A stretch of 18,081 bases of DNA from DASQVO01 sp035640715 (lineage in GTDB: Bacteria; Actinomycetota; Actinomycetes; Streptosporangiales; Streptosporangiaceae). Under the pieces are notes generated by a model. The model was not told where the DNA came from. It saw only the letters and a list, made by a program, of their open reading frames with translations, and made no database searches. The translations under genes and the position numbers were made by a program. Positions 12,734 to 18,081 of the stretch are shown here, piece by piece (the stretch's first letter is position 1; each line of letters begins with the position of its first letter). The stretch is taken from contig DASQVO010000371.1 of assembly GCA_035640715.1 (NCBI GenBank), forward strand, positions 1-18,081, given 5' to 3'.

Positions 12734-13443
12734 GTGCGCGCCTCCCGCAGGTAGTTAACGAGACCGGCTGGGCCGCGTTCTGCCAGGCGGCCATGGTCCA
12801 GCACCAGGACCTCGCTGGCGAGGCGGCGGGCCTGGGCCGCGTTGTGGCTGACCAGGACGACGGTCGTGCCGGCGGCGGTCAGGTCGTTCAGCGCGGCTTC
12901 CACTGCCGCCGCGCTATGCGGATCCAGTGCTGAGGTCGGCTCGTCGGCGAGCAGCACCGCCGGGCCCACCGCCAGCGCCCTGGCCAGGCAGACCCGCTGC
13001 GCCTCCCCGCCGGACAGCCCGGCCGTGGCGCGGTGCAGCATCGCCGCGGGCAGACCGGCCCGTTCCAGGAGCGCGGCCGCCTGGTCCTCCCGCAGATCCG
13101 GGCAGCCCACCCGCAGGTCATCGAGCACCCGATCGGTGAGCAGCACCGGCGTCTGGGCGACCAGGCCCACTCGCCGCCGCAGCGCCAGCACATCGAGCTC
13201 GGCGAGCGGGCGGCCGTCGAGCAGGATCCGCCCGCTGGCGGGCTCGGCGAGCCGGTTCAGCAGCCGCAGCAGCGTGGATTTGCCCGCCCCGGAGCGGCCC
13301 ACCACCGCCGTGCACGTTCCGGCCGGGATCTGGCAGGTCACCGCGTCCAGGACCACGGCCGCGCCGCGGCGGACCGTCACCTGCTCCAGCGTGAACCCTA
13401 CCGCCACGCGCCCACCGGCCGCTGCGCTGGCTTGCCCCGCCAC
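12730..13443 (-). CDS. fetA: FetA-like ABC transporter ATP-binding protein
   Basis: This is the ATPase partner of the permease. With the GTG at 13443 (AGGG just upstream) the protein has 237 residues: Walker A GRSGAGKST at 49-57, Q-loop VAQTPVLLTD (Gln97), signature LSGGE at 143-147, Walker B VLLADEP at 163-169 and the switch His200 (LVSHN). The AQTP sequence after the Q-loop is shared with E. coli FetA. Other possible starts are GTG 13407 and GTG 13455; the long frame upstream to 13611 lacks coding character. A perfect palindrome at 13458-13467 lies 15 bp before the start and also occurs before chrB, so the pair is probably in the same regulon. There is no substrate-binding protein gene, as expected for an exporter. 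Confidence 0.88.
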   Translation of the reverse strand: MAGQASAAAGGRVAVGFTLEQVTVRRGAAVVLDAVTCQIPAGTCTAVVGRSGAGKSTLLRLLNRLAEPASGRILLDGRPLAELDVLALRRRVGLVAQTPVLLTDRVLDDLRVGCPDLREDQAAALLERAGLPAAMLHRATAGLSGGEAQRVCLARALAVGPAVLLADEPTSALDPHSAAAVEAALNDLTAAGTTVVLVSHNAAQARRLASEVLVLDHGRLAERGPAGLVNYLREART

Positions 13444-13645
13444 GTAACCCTGCACGAAACCATGGTTACATACGGCATGAGCGGAGACCCAGGGGCCGGA
13501 CAAGGTCCTCCACCCGGGTCCGTGCAATGAGGGAAAGCACTGAACTTGCGCCACCCTGATCCGCGGCGTGGACGGCTCACGCGGCAGCCGGTACGGCAGC
13601 AGCCCCTTCACCCGGCCCGCCTGCGGCGCCTGGGATTGTCACGTC
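13444..13645. other. intergenic region with the fetAB control site
   Basis: Contains the palindrome described separately. On the + strand a 17-codon frame (MSGDPGAGQGPPPGSVQ, ATG at 13478) stands behind the site at a distance like that of chrB, without ribosome binding site; I do not call it. Nothing else is recognised. Confidence 0.4.
13458..13470. promoter_or_regulatory. palindromic operator, copy 1 (before fetAB)
   Basis: AACCATGGTT (13458-13467) is a perfect 10-bp palindrome; the 13-bp string with ACA at the right is repeated exactly at 14577-14589. It lies just upstream of the FetA-like start and probably binds the regulator that also controls the chromate genes. Confidence 0.6.
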
Positions 13646-14518
13646 TCAGCCCGCCGGGCGGACGCGGGTGGCATCGATGGCCGGCCGCAGCGCCCGCGCC
13701 AGCTTGGTGCCGCCGTCGACGGCCCAGAAATGCATGTAGAACAGGCGCGGGTCATCCATCAGCATGTGATTGTGCAGCTCCACGATCGAGATCCCGCCGC
13801 GCCGCAGCGCGACGATCACCTTGTTCACCTCATCGGCGACCATCGCGAAGTCCCCGTTGATCGCCGCCCGGCGCCCGCCGGCCGGCTGGAAGCCGATCGC
13901 GGTGGTGACCCCGAACCCCGGCGGCAGGATCCGCCCGTGGTCGGTGATGGTCTCAGTGCGGGCGAAGGTGAACTTGTAGATCCCGCCGTCGTTGGTGCCC
14001 TTGGCCCCCAGCGCCGCATCGATCCCCGCGGTGTCCAGATCGACCGGTGGCGGTGAGCCCGGTGTGGTGGCCGGCGGTGTCGCGGTGACATCCAGCGCCG
14101 CCTTCAGCCCGCGCGCCAGCGCGGCCGCGTCGCTGCCCATCCCGTGGAAGTGGGTCCACCACACCGGCGGCTGGTGGGCCAGCAGATGCTTATGCAGCGC
14201 GGTCTGCTCCAGCCCGCGGGCGTGCAGGGCATCGGTGACCTTCTGCAGCTCCGGTTCGGTGACGATCAGGTCACCCATCATTAGCGTGACCCGATCCGGG
14301 TAGCGGGCGAACCCCGCGTAGCCGCCCAGCGACAGCCCCGCCTTCACCGCGACCCCGTAGGAGGTCACACGCAGGTCCCGGCGCGGGAAGCTCACCCGGT
14401 ACACCGTGCCGCCCATCACCTTCCCGGTGCGGCCCAATGCCGAGGCGGCCAGCCGCCAGTCCGCCTCGGTGGTCCTGACCGGCGCGATCCCCGCTGGCGC
14501 GATCCCGGCCGGCGCCAT
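13646..14518 (-). CDS. DUF1259 (LppY/LpqO-type, ChrL-like) protein
   Basis: Two homologous repeats are visible, residues about 18-143 and 163-284. Each carries a His pair (ALHKHLL, His109/111; ELHNHML, His249/251) followed 10-15 residues later by an HF motif (WTHFHG, His123/125; MHFW, His263) and an LARxL-A-D ending. The histidines suggest metal binding. LppY/LpqO proteins occur in actinobacterial chromate loci; chrL of Arthrobacter FB24 is of this family. The usual lipoprotein signal is absent: the ATG at 14518 (GAGGCG just before) begins MAPAGIAPAGIAPV, and an in-frame stop lies 48 nt further up, so this copy should be cytoplasmic. It is divergent from chrB across a 79-bp region with the shared palindrome. 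Family call firm; role in chromate handling inferred from context. Confidence 0.85.
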   Translation of the reverse strand: MAPAGIAPAGIAPVRTTEADWRLAASALGRTGKVMGGTVYRVSFPRRDLRVTSYGVAVKAGLSLGGYAGFARYPDRVTLMMGDLIVTEPELQKVTDALHARGLEQTALHKHLLAHQPPVWWTHFHGMGSDAAALARGLKAALDVTATPPATTPGSPPPVDLDTAGIDAALGAKGTNDGGIYKFTFARTETITDHGRILPPGFGVTTAIGFQPAGGRRAAINGDFAMVADEVNKVIVALRRGGISIVELHNHMLMDDPRLFYMHFWAVDGGTKLARALRPAIDATRVRPAG

Positions 14519-14576
14519 CGCCTCGCGACCGGTACGCAGGCCGCGGTCGCCGGCCCTGCCGTCCTATGCATGAGGC

Positions 14577-14589
14577 AACCATGGTTACA
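14577..14589. promoter_or_regulatory. palindromic operator, copy 2 (between DUF1259 gene and chrB)
   Basis: Same 13 bp as at 13458-13470, with the AACCATGGTT palindrome at 14577-14586. It overlaps the probable -10 element of the chrB promoter, so a bound repressor would shut it off. ChrB proteins are known chromate-responsive regulators in other bacteria, which makes ChrB itself a candidate binder. Confidence 0.6.
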
Positions 14590-14591
14590 CT
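14586..14591 (+). promoter_or_regulatory. probable -10 element of a leaderless chrB promoter
   Basis: TACACT lies 6 bp before the ATG at 14598 and no ribosome binding site is present, which is the layout of leaderless mRNAs, common in actinobacteria. The -35 region (about 14563-14568) is poor, fitting an activated or regulated promoter. Confidence 0.45.
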
Positions 14592-14597
14592 TTCCTC

Positions 14598-15107
14598 ATG
14601 GAGCGAGAGACAGGCACGGGGACGTGGGTGCTGTTGTCGTATCGGGTGCCGCGTGTGCCGTCGTCGCCGCGGATCGCGATCTGGCGCAAGCTCAAGCGGC
14701 TGGGCGTGGCGCAGATTTCCGACGGGCTGGTGGCGCTGCCTGCCGACGCGCGTACCCGCGAGCAGCTGGAGTGGATTGCCGGCGAGGTGACCGACGCCGG
14801 GGGCGGGGCCGCCGTGTGGCTGGGCCGCCCGGTCGCCGCGGCAGCGGAACGTGAGCTGGCGGCCGGCATGGCCGCCGCGCGGGCCGCCGAATACCGCGGG
14901 GTGGTCGCCGAGGCTGAGGCGGCTTTCCCGGCCGGTCAGCCGGCCCGCGTAGCGGTGTTGCGCCGACTGCGCGCTGAGCTGCGGCGGATCGGCCGCCGCG
15001 ACTTCTTTCCGCCGCCGGAACGCGATCTGGCCCGGGCCGCGGTCGAGACCCTGGCCGAGCTGGCCCGGACTTCGGCCAGCCCTTCCAGCGCGGGGGTCAC
15101 GCAGTGA
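14598..15107 (+). CDS. chrB: ChrB N-terminal-domain protein (chromate response)
   Basis: The protein starts with a typical ChrB N-terminal module: WVLLSYRVPRVPSSPRIAIW (10-29), then RKLKRLGVAQISDGLVALP, followed by a helical segment (EWIAGEVTDAGGGAAVWLGR) and a long basic helix region with RRDFFPPPE near residues 129-137. In proteobacteria a single ChrB of about 300 residues regulates the chr operon in response to chromate. Here, as in Arthrobacter, the two halves are separate genes: this one of 169 residues and the next of 143. The first codon follows the operator and -10 element without a leader. The stop overlaps the next GTG by 4 nt (GTGA), so both halves are made together. Confidence 0.88.
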   Translation: MERETGTGTWVLLSYRVPRVPSSPRIAIWRKLKRLGVAQISDGLVALPADARTREQLEWIAGEVTDAGGGAAVWLGRPVAAAAERELAAGMAAARAAEYRGVVAEAEAAFPAGQPARVAVLRRLRAELRRIGRRDFFPPPERDLARAAVETLAELARTSASPSSAGVTQ

Positions 15108-15535
15108 AGTGGGCGACTCGCGCCGGGGTGCACATTGACCGTGCCGCCTGTGCCTGGCTGATCCGCCGGTTCATCGACAAGGAGGCGGACTTCCTGTTCG
15201 TCACCGACCTCGACGACGTCCCCCCGGACGCGACGGGGTTTGACATACGGGGTGTGGACTTGTCGCACCACGGCGCTGATTGCAGCTTCGAGACGATCTT
15301 GCGCCGCTATGACCTGGACGACCCGGTGCTGTGGCGGATCGCCGCGATCGTGCACGAGGCCGACCTGGACGATGAACGCTACGACGCGCCCGAGGCGCCG
15401 GGGTTCGATGTCGCGCTGCGTGGTCTGTCGATGATCCTGCCTGATCCGGAGATTCTGGCGCTGACCGGGCCGCTGTTCGATGGCATCTACGAATACCATC
15501 GCCGGGCCACGCTGCTGGGACGCGAGCCCTCATGA
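15104..15535 (+). CDS. chrB: ChrB C-terminal-domain protein (chromate resistance)
   Basis: This matches the C-terminal half of ChrB: WATRAGVHIDRAACAWLIRR (3-22), FLFVTDLDDVP, DLSHHGADCSFETIL (52-66) and IVHEADLDDERYDAPEAPG (82-100). Conserved His55, His56, Cys60 and the His84-Glu85-Asp87 cluster could form a metal or chromate-binding site. The GTG start at 15104 overlaps the stop of the N-terminal gene, and its own TGA overlaps the chrA ATG by 4 nt, so chrB-N, chrB-C and chrA form one translationally coupled unit. Separate genes for the two domains are known from actinobacterial chr loci. Confidence 0.88.
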   Translation: MKWATRAGVHIDRAACAWLIRRFIDKEADFLFVTDLDDVPPDATGFDIRGVDLSHHGADCSFETILRRYDLDDPVLWRIAAIVHEADLDDERYDAPEAPGFDVALRGLSMILPDPEILALTGPLFDGIYEYHRRATLLGREPS

Positions 15536-16761
15536 GCGACGCCGCACAGGCCGCCGCAGAAACTGGGGATGAGGCATCACCGGGCGGCGGCCGGGGTGGC
15601 GTGCGGGCGCCGTTTCCCGCGCTGTTGTGGTATTTCCTGCGGCTGGGCACCTTCGGGTTCGGCGGGCCGATCGCGGTGGTCGGCTACATGCAGCGCGACC
15701 TGGTGGAGAAGCGCGGCTGGATCGGCAAGCAGGACTTTCTCGACGGTGTGGCCCTGGGGCAGACGATGCCGGGGCCGCTGGCCGCGCAGGTGGCGATGTG
15801 GGTTGGCTACCTGGGGCGCGGCGCGGTTGGCGCGGCGGCGACCGCGGTGGCGTTTATCGCCCCGTCGTTCCTTATGGTGACGGCCGTTGCCGCCGTGTAT
15901 GCCCACTACTCCGGCCTCGGGGTGGTGCAGGCGCTGTTTTATGGCATCGCCCCGGCCGTCATGGCGATCATCGCGATCGCCGCCTGGAAGCTGGTGCGCC
16001 TGACTGACGGGAAGGACTGGCGGGCCTGGGTGATCAGCGGGGTGGTTTTCGCGGTGACCGCCGCCACCGGCCAGGAGCCCATCTACCTGATCGTCGGGGC
16101 TGGGCTGCTGCTGATCGCCCTGGATGCACGCCCCCGGCTGCGATGGCCCGGCCGCAGGCGCCCGGTCCCGCCAGGTGCGACGTTGCGTGGCATCGCCGCC
16201 CTGCCGGTGGCCCGGGCCGCGCTGGGCACGCTGGCTTCTGGCGGGGTGCTGGTCTCGCTCGGCTTGTTTTTCCTCAGGACCGGGGCGCTGGTCTTCGGCT
16301 CGGGTCTGGCGATCGTCCCGCTGCTGCGCGAGGGGGTGGTCGCCCAGCATCACTGGCTGACCCAGGGCGAGTTCCTCGATGCGGTTGCGATGGGCCTGAT
16401 CACCCCCGGGCCGGTGGTGATCACCGCCGCGTTCATCGGCTATCTGGTCGCCGGGCCCGCCGGTGCCCTGGTCGCCACGCTCGCGATCTTCACCCCGATC
16501 TATCTCGGCGTGGTCGTGCCGGGCCGCTGGTTCGTCCGCCACCGCGACAACGCCCAGGTCAAGGCGTTCGTCACCGGCGCCACCGCCGCCGCGGGCGGCG
16601 CCCTGTCCGGCGCGGTGGTGGTCCTGACCCGCCAGGCCGTCACCGATGTGGCCACCGCCGCCATTGCCCTGGTCACCCTGGCGGTGCTGCTGAGGTTCAA
16701 GAAGCTGTCCGAGCCCTATGTTGTCCTGGTCGCCGGGATCCTGGGCATCCTCCTGCACTGA
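15532..16761 (+). CDS. chrA: ChrA chromate efflux transporter
   Basis: Members of the CHR family export chromate from the cytoplasm. This 409-residue protein is of the long type with two homologous halves. The first half has FLRLGTFGFGGPIAVVGYM (35-53), WIGKQDFLDGVALGQTMPGP (63-82) and the membrane segments that follow. The second half repeats the pattern: LRTGALVFGSGLAIVPLLRE (248-267), WLTQGEFLDAVAMGLITPGP (275-294). About ten hydrophobic segments are seen. The first 27 residues are hydrophilic and cytoplasmic. The ATG at 15532 overlaps the preceding stop (ATGA). It should confer chromate resistance together with the ChrB proteins; sulfate competition is a known property of the family. Confidence 0.93.
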   Translation: MSDAAQAAAETGDEASPGGGRGGVRAPFPALLWYFLRLGTFGFGGPIAVVGYMQRDLVEKRGWIGKQDFLDGVALGQTMPGPLAAQVAMWVGYLGRGAVGAAATAVAFIAPSFLMVTAVAAVYAHYSGLGVVQALFYGIAPAVMAIIAIAAWKLVRLTDGKDWRAWVISGVVFAVTAATGQEPIYLIVGAGLLLIALDARPRLRWPGRRRPVPPGATLRGIAALPVARAALGTLASGGVLVSLGLFFLRTGALVFGSGLAIVPLLREGVVAQHHWLTQGEFLDAVAMGLITPGPVVITAAFIGYLVAGPAGALVATLAIFTPIYLGVVVPGRWFVRHRDNAQVKAFVTGATAAAGGALSGAVVVLTRQAVTDVATAAIALVTLAVLLRFKKLSEPYVVLVAGILGILLH

Positions 16762-16785
16762 TACGAACCGTTCCTGGAGTAGACG

Positions 16786-17157
16786 ATGACCACGGCCCTG
16801 GCCTCCGATCTGGTGTTCAGCCACGCCCATATCCTGCTGACCGCCGCGGTTACCGCCGTGGTTGCGTTCGCCGCGGCGGTGTGGCGGCTGGGCCGGCCCG
16901 GGTGGGCCGGCGCGGCCGGCATCGCGGTGGCCAGCGGCGTCTCGGTGTTCTTGTGGCGGGCCAGCGCCAACATGCCGGAGCTGAATGCGGACGGGCTGCC
17001 GGGCTTCTCAGCCAACGACTGGCTTGCCCCGGTGGTGACCTACCTGTTCGTCTCGGTCTACGGCGCGGTGCGCCCGCCAGCGGATGCGCGCCGTTTTGCC
17101 CAGGCCCGGGCCCTGGCGGTGGCGGCCAGCCTGGCCGTCAACGTCATCACCATCTGA
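16786..17157 (+). CDS. small membrane protein of the chr operon, 123 aa
   Basis: GGAG six bases before the ATG at 16786 and a 24-bp gap behind chrA make it the fourth gene of the operon. Three or four membrane segments are visible: LLTAAVTAVVAFAAAVWRL (about 17-35), AGAAGIAVASGVSVFLW (41-57), WLAPVVTYLFVSVYGAV (79-95) and a final one, ALAVAASLAVNVITI. A loop with NMPELNADGLPGF separates the second and third. No motif identifies it. It may assist ChrA or another metal transporter; alternatively it is an unrelated envelope protein. Confidence 0.75.
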   Translation: MTTALASDLVFSHAHILLTAAVTAVVAFAAAVWRLGRPGWAGAAGIAVASGVSVFLWRASANMPELNADGLPGFSANDWLAPVVTYLFVSVYGAVRPPADARRFAQARALAVAASLAVNVITI

Positions 17158-17219
17158 CCTACCAACAGGCGCGAACGATTCCGCCGGTCACCGTTCACGC
17201 CGGGCCCGGGAGGAAAACG

Positions 17220-17261
17220 ATGGGGCGAGCCGGCATTTACCTGCAGCCGGGAGTTCTATGA
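17220..17261 (+). CDS. 13-codon leader-like ORF, MGRAGIYLQPGVL
   Basis: GGAGG at 17209-17213 stands six bases before the ATG, one of the best ribosome binding sites in the window, yet the frame stops after 13 codons. Its TGA overlaps the ATG of a 79-codon ORF (ATGA). The layout suggests a leader peptide that couples or controls downstream translation. Confidence 0.4.
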   Translation: MGRAGIYLQPGVL

Positions 17262-17497
17262 TCTTCGCGCCACCCGGCCGGCGTTGCCGCTGCCGTGGTG
17301 GGAGCGCCAGCGGCAGCGGAGGCGTGTGCGCCGTGTTGGCGGTGCGAGCGGCCCGGCGGGCCGCTGAAAGCCGGAGGGAAGTTGTCACAAGGTCAGACCG
17401 GCGGACCGGCCGCTTGTGTCCGTCTCCGGCTGATCGGGAACTTCGCGAATGCTGGATGCGGTTGAGCGGGATTGGTGTCTGGGAAGGAGCTATGTGA
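17258..17497 (+). CDS. doubtful 79-codon arginine-rich ORF
   Basis: It starts at the ATG overlapping the leader stop and its TGA overlaps the GTG of the next gene (GTGA), so it is well placed between coupled neighbours. The product (MIFAPPGRRCRCRGG at the start, CWMRLSGIGVWEGAM at the end) is rich in Arg, Gly and Cys and resembles translated non-coding sequence. The hairpin at 17287-17319 lies inside it. Gene status is uncertain. Confidence 0.25.
   Translation: MIFAPPGRRCRCRGGSASGSGGVCAVLAVRAARRAAESRREVVTRSDRRTGRLCPSPADRELRECWMRLSGIGVWEGAM
17287..17319 (+). terminator. hairpin, possible attenuator before the last gene
   Basis: CCGCTGCCG with TGG (17287-17298) pairs with CCA and CGGCAGCGG (17307-17319), one bulged G, 8-nt loop. 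It has no U tract. It lies shortly after the leader-like ORF, where ribosome position could affect it. Confidence 0.4.
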
Positions 17498-18081
17498 TCG
17501 TGAGTCAGGGACAGGAGGCGCTGCGTATCGGGGTGCTGTGGCGTGGTGACCGGCGGGCTGAGACGCCGTTGCCTCGCGCGGACCGGGGTCTCGGCCCGCT
17601 GTATGACGCATTCGGCAGGTTGCCCGTGGTCATAGAGCCGGTTGCCTACAGCGACGATGCCGTCGATGAGGTCCGGGAGCAGCTGCTGACCCTCGATGGC
17701 GTCCTGGTGTGGGTGAATCCCATCCAGGACGGAGCCAGCCGCGCCCTGCTAGATCCGCTCCTGCGTGAGGTGGCAGCGGAAGGTGTCTGGGTGTCGGCTC
17801 ATCCCGGCGTGATCCTCCAGATGGGCACCAAGGAAATCCTCTACCGCACCCGTGACCTCGGCTGGGGCAGCGACACCAGCCTGTATCGGTCCGCAGGCGA
17901 GTTCGCCCGCGGGTTCCCTGACCGCCTCGGGCAGATGGGCCGCCTGGTCCTCAAGCAGGGCCGGGGCAACGGCGGGAACGGGGTCTGGAAAGTCGAGCTG
18001 CCCGGCGGTAAGCCAGGCCCGGCCCGTCCGGATGCTGTCGTCCGGGTGCAGGATGCGCGGTCGAAGGACGGCTCATCCGAG
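17494..18081 (+). CDS. Cj0069-family, ATP-grasp-like protein, 3'-partial
   Basis: The gene runs off the right edge after 196 codons. GGAAGGAG at 17482-17489 precedes GTG 17494 by 4 bases (and GTG 17500 by 10); the 4-nt overlap with the upstream frame favours 17494. The start reads RIGVLWRGDR (11-20), then DGVLVWVNPI, HPGVILQMGTKEILYRTRDL (103-122) and LVLKQGRGNGGNGVWKVE (151-168). The last motif, a Lys before a glycine-rich loop, is that of an ATP-grasp nucleotide site. The pattern matches what I know as Cj0069-family proteins, whose reaction is unknown to me. No clear promoter is seen; it may be read from the chr operon or have its own, controlled through the leader region. Confidence 0.75.
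   Translation, partial: MIVSQGQEALRIGVLWRGDRRAETPLPRADRGLGPLYDAFGRLPVVIEPVAYSDDAVDEVREQLLTLDGVLVWVNPIQDGASRALLDPLLREVAAEGVWVSAHPGVILQMGTKEILYRTRDLGWGSDTSLYRSAGEFARGFPDRLGQMGRLVLKQGRGNGGNGVWKVELPGGKPGPARPDAVVRVQDARSKDGSSE

Noticed and set aside
11781..12794. 337-codon leftward frame over the FetB-like gene
   Set aside because: Arg/Gly-rich shadow; the hydrophobic FetB frame is clearly the real one.
15577..16830. 417-codon leftward frame opposite chrA
   Set aside because: Gly/Asp/His/Arg-rich shadow of the chrA reading frame, typical of high-GC DNA.
16143..17261. 372-codon rightward frame overlapping chrA and the small membrane gene
   Set aside because: Out-of-frame shadow with extreme Gly/Arg content; only its last 13 codons have a ribosome binding site.

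Overview
The window is very GC-rich with strong G/C bias at third codon positions, GTG starts, many 4-nt stop/start overlaps, a WhiB protein and a split ChrB/ChrA chromate locus. This points to a high-GC actinobacterium, probably a Streptosporangiales- or Streptomyces-like filamentous form (inference). It has two unlike halves that meet near 11.2 kb.

Left half (1-11,216), accessory DNA. A glycine/tyrosine repeat protein at the left edge ends at a strong hairpin. From 4.5 kb down to about 0.2 kb runs a leftward array of small, mostly overlapping genes, including a WhiB-type iron-sulfur regulator and several short Cys-rich or helical proteins of unknown function; its last member is a remnant. 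A sigma70-like promoter whose spacer is filled by an inverted repeat fires into the array. Facing away from it is a helix-turn-helix regulator gene with a 1-nt frameshift near its 3' end. Convergent to that gene, with a 4-nt overlap, is an APH-fold phosphotransferase with an N-terminal helix-turn-helix. A decayed region (7.5-8.1 kb) follows, then an AT-richer gene of 890 codons for a large protein read as HEPN-like domain, STAND NTPase, TPR-like region and cold-shock domain. I consider this a candidate single-gene anti-phage or abortive-infection system and the most interesting object here. About 180 bp after it lies the 3' part of a tRNA-Met(CAT) gene without a proper 5' half, as left at the far end of an element integrated into a tRNA gene. 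Its orientation places the element to the left. No integrase is in the window.

Right half (11,217-18,081), metal and chromate handling. After a terminator and a decayed stretch come leftward genes for a FetA/FetB-like ABC pair and, upstream of them, a two-repeat DUF1259 (LppY/LpqO, ChrL-like) protein. Divergent from the latter is a rightward coupled set: ChrB N-terminal protein, ChrB C-terminal protein, ChrA chromate transporter, then a small membrane protein. The same 13-bp sequence containing a perfect 10-bp palindrome lies in front of the ABC pair and between the DUF1259 and chrB genes, suggesting one regulator controls all three units. The window ends in a Cj0069-family, ATP-grasp-like gene preceded by a 13-codon leader-like ORF with a strong ribosome binding site and a hairpin.

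All protein assignments come from reading motifs in the translations; no database search was run.
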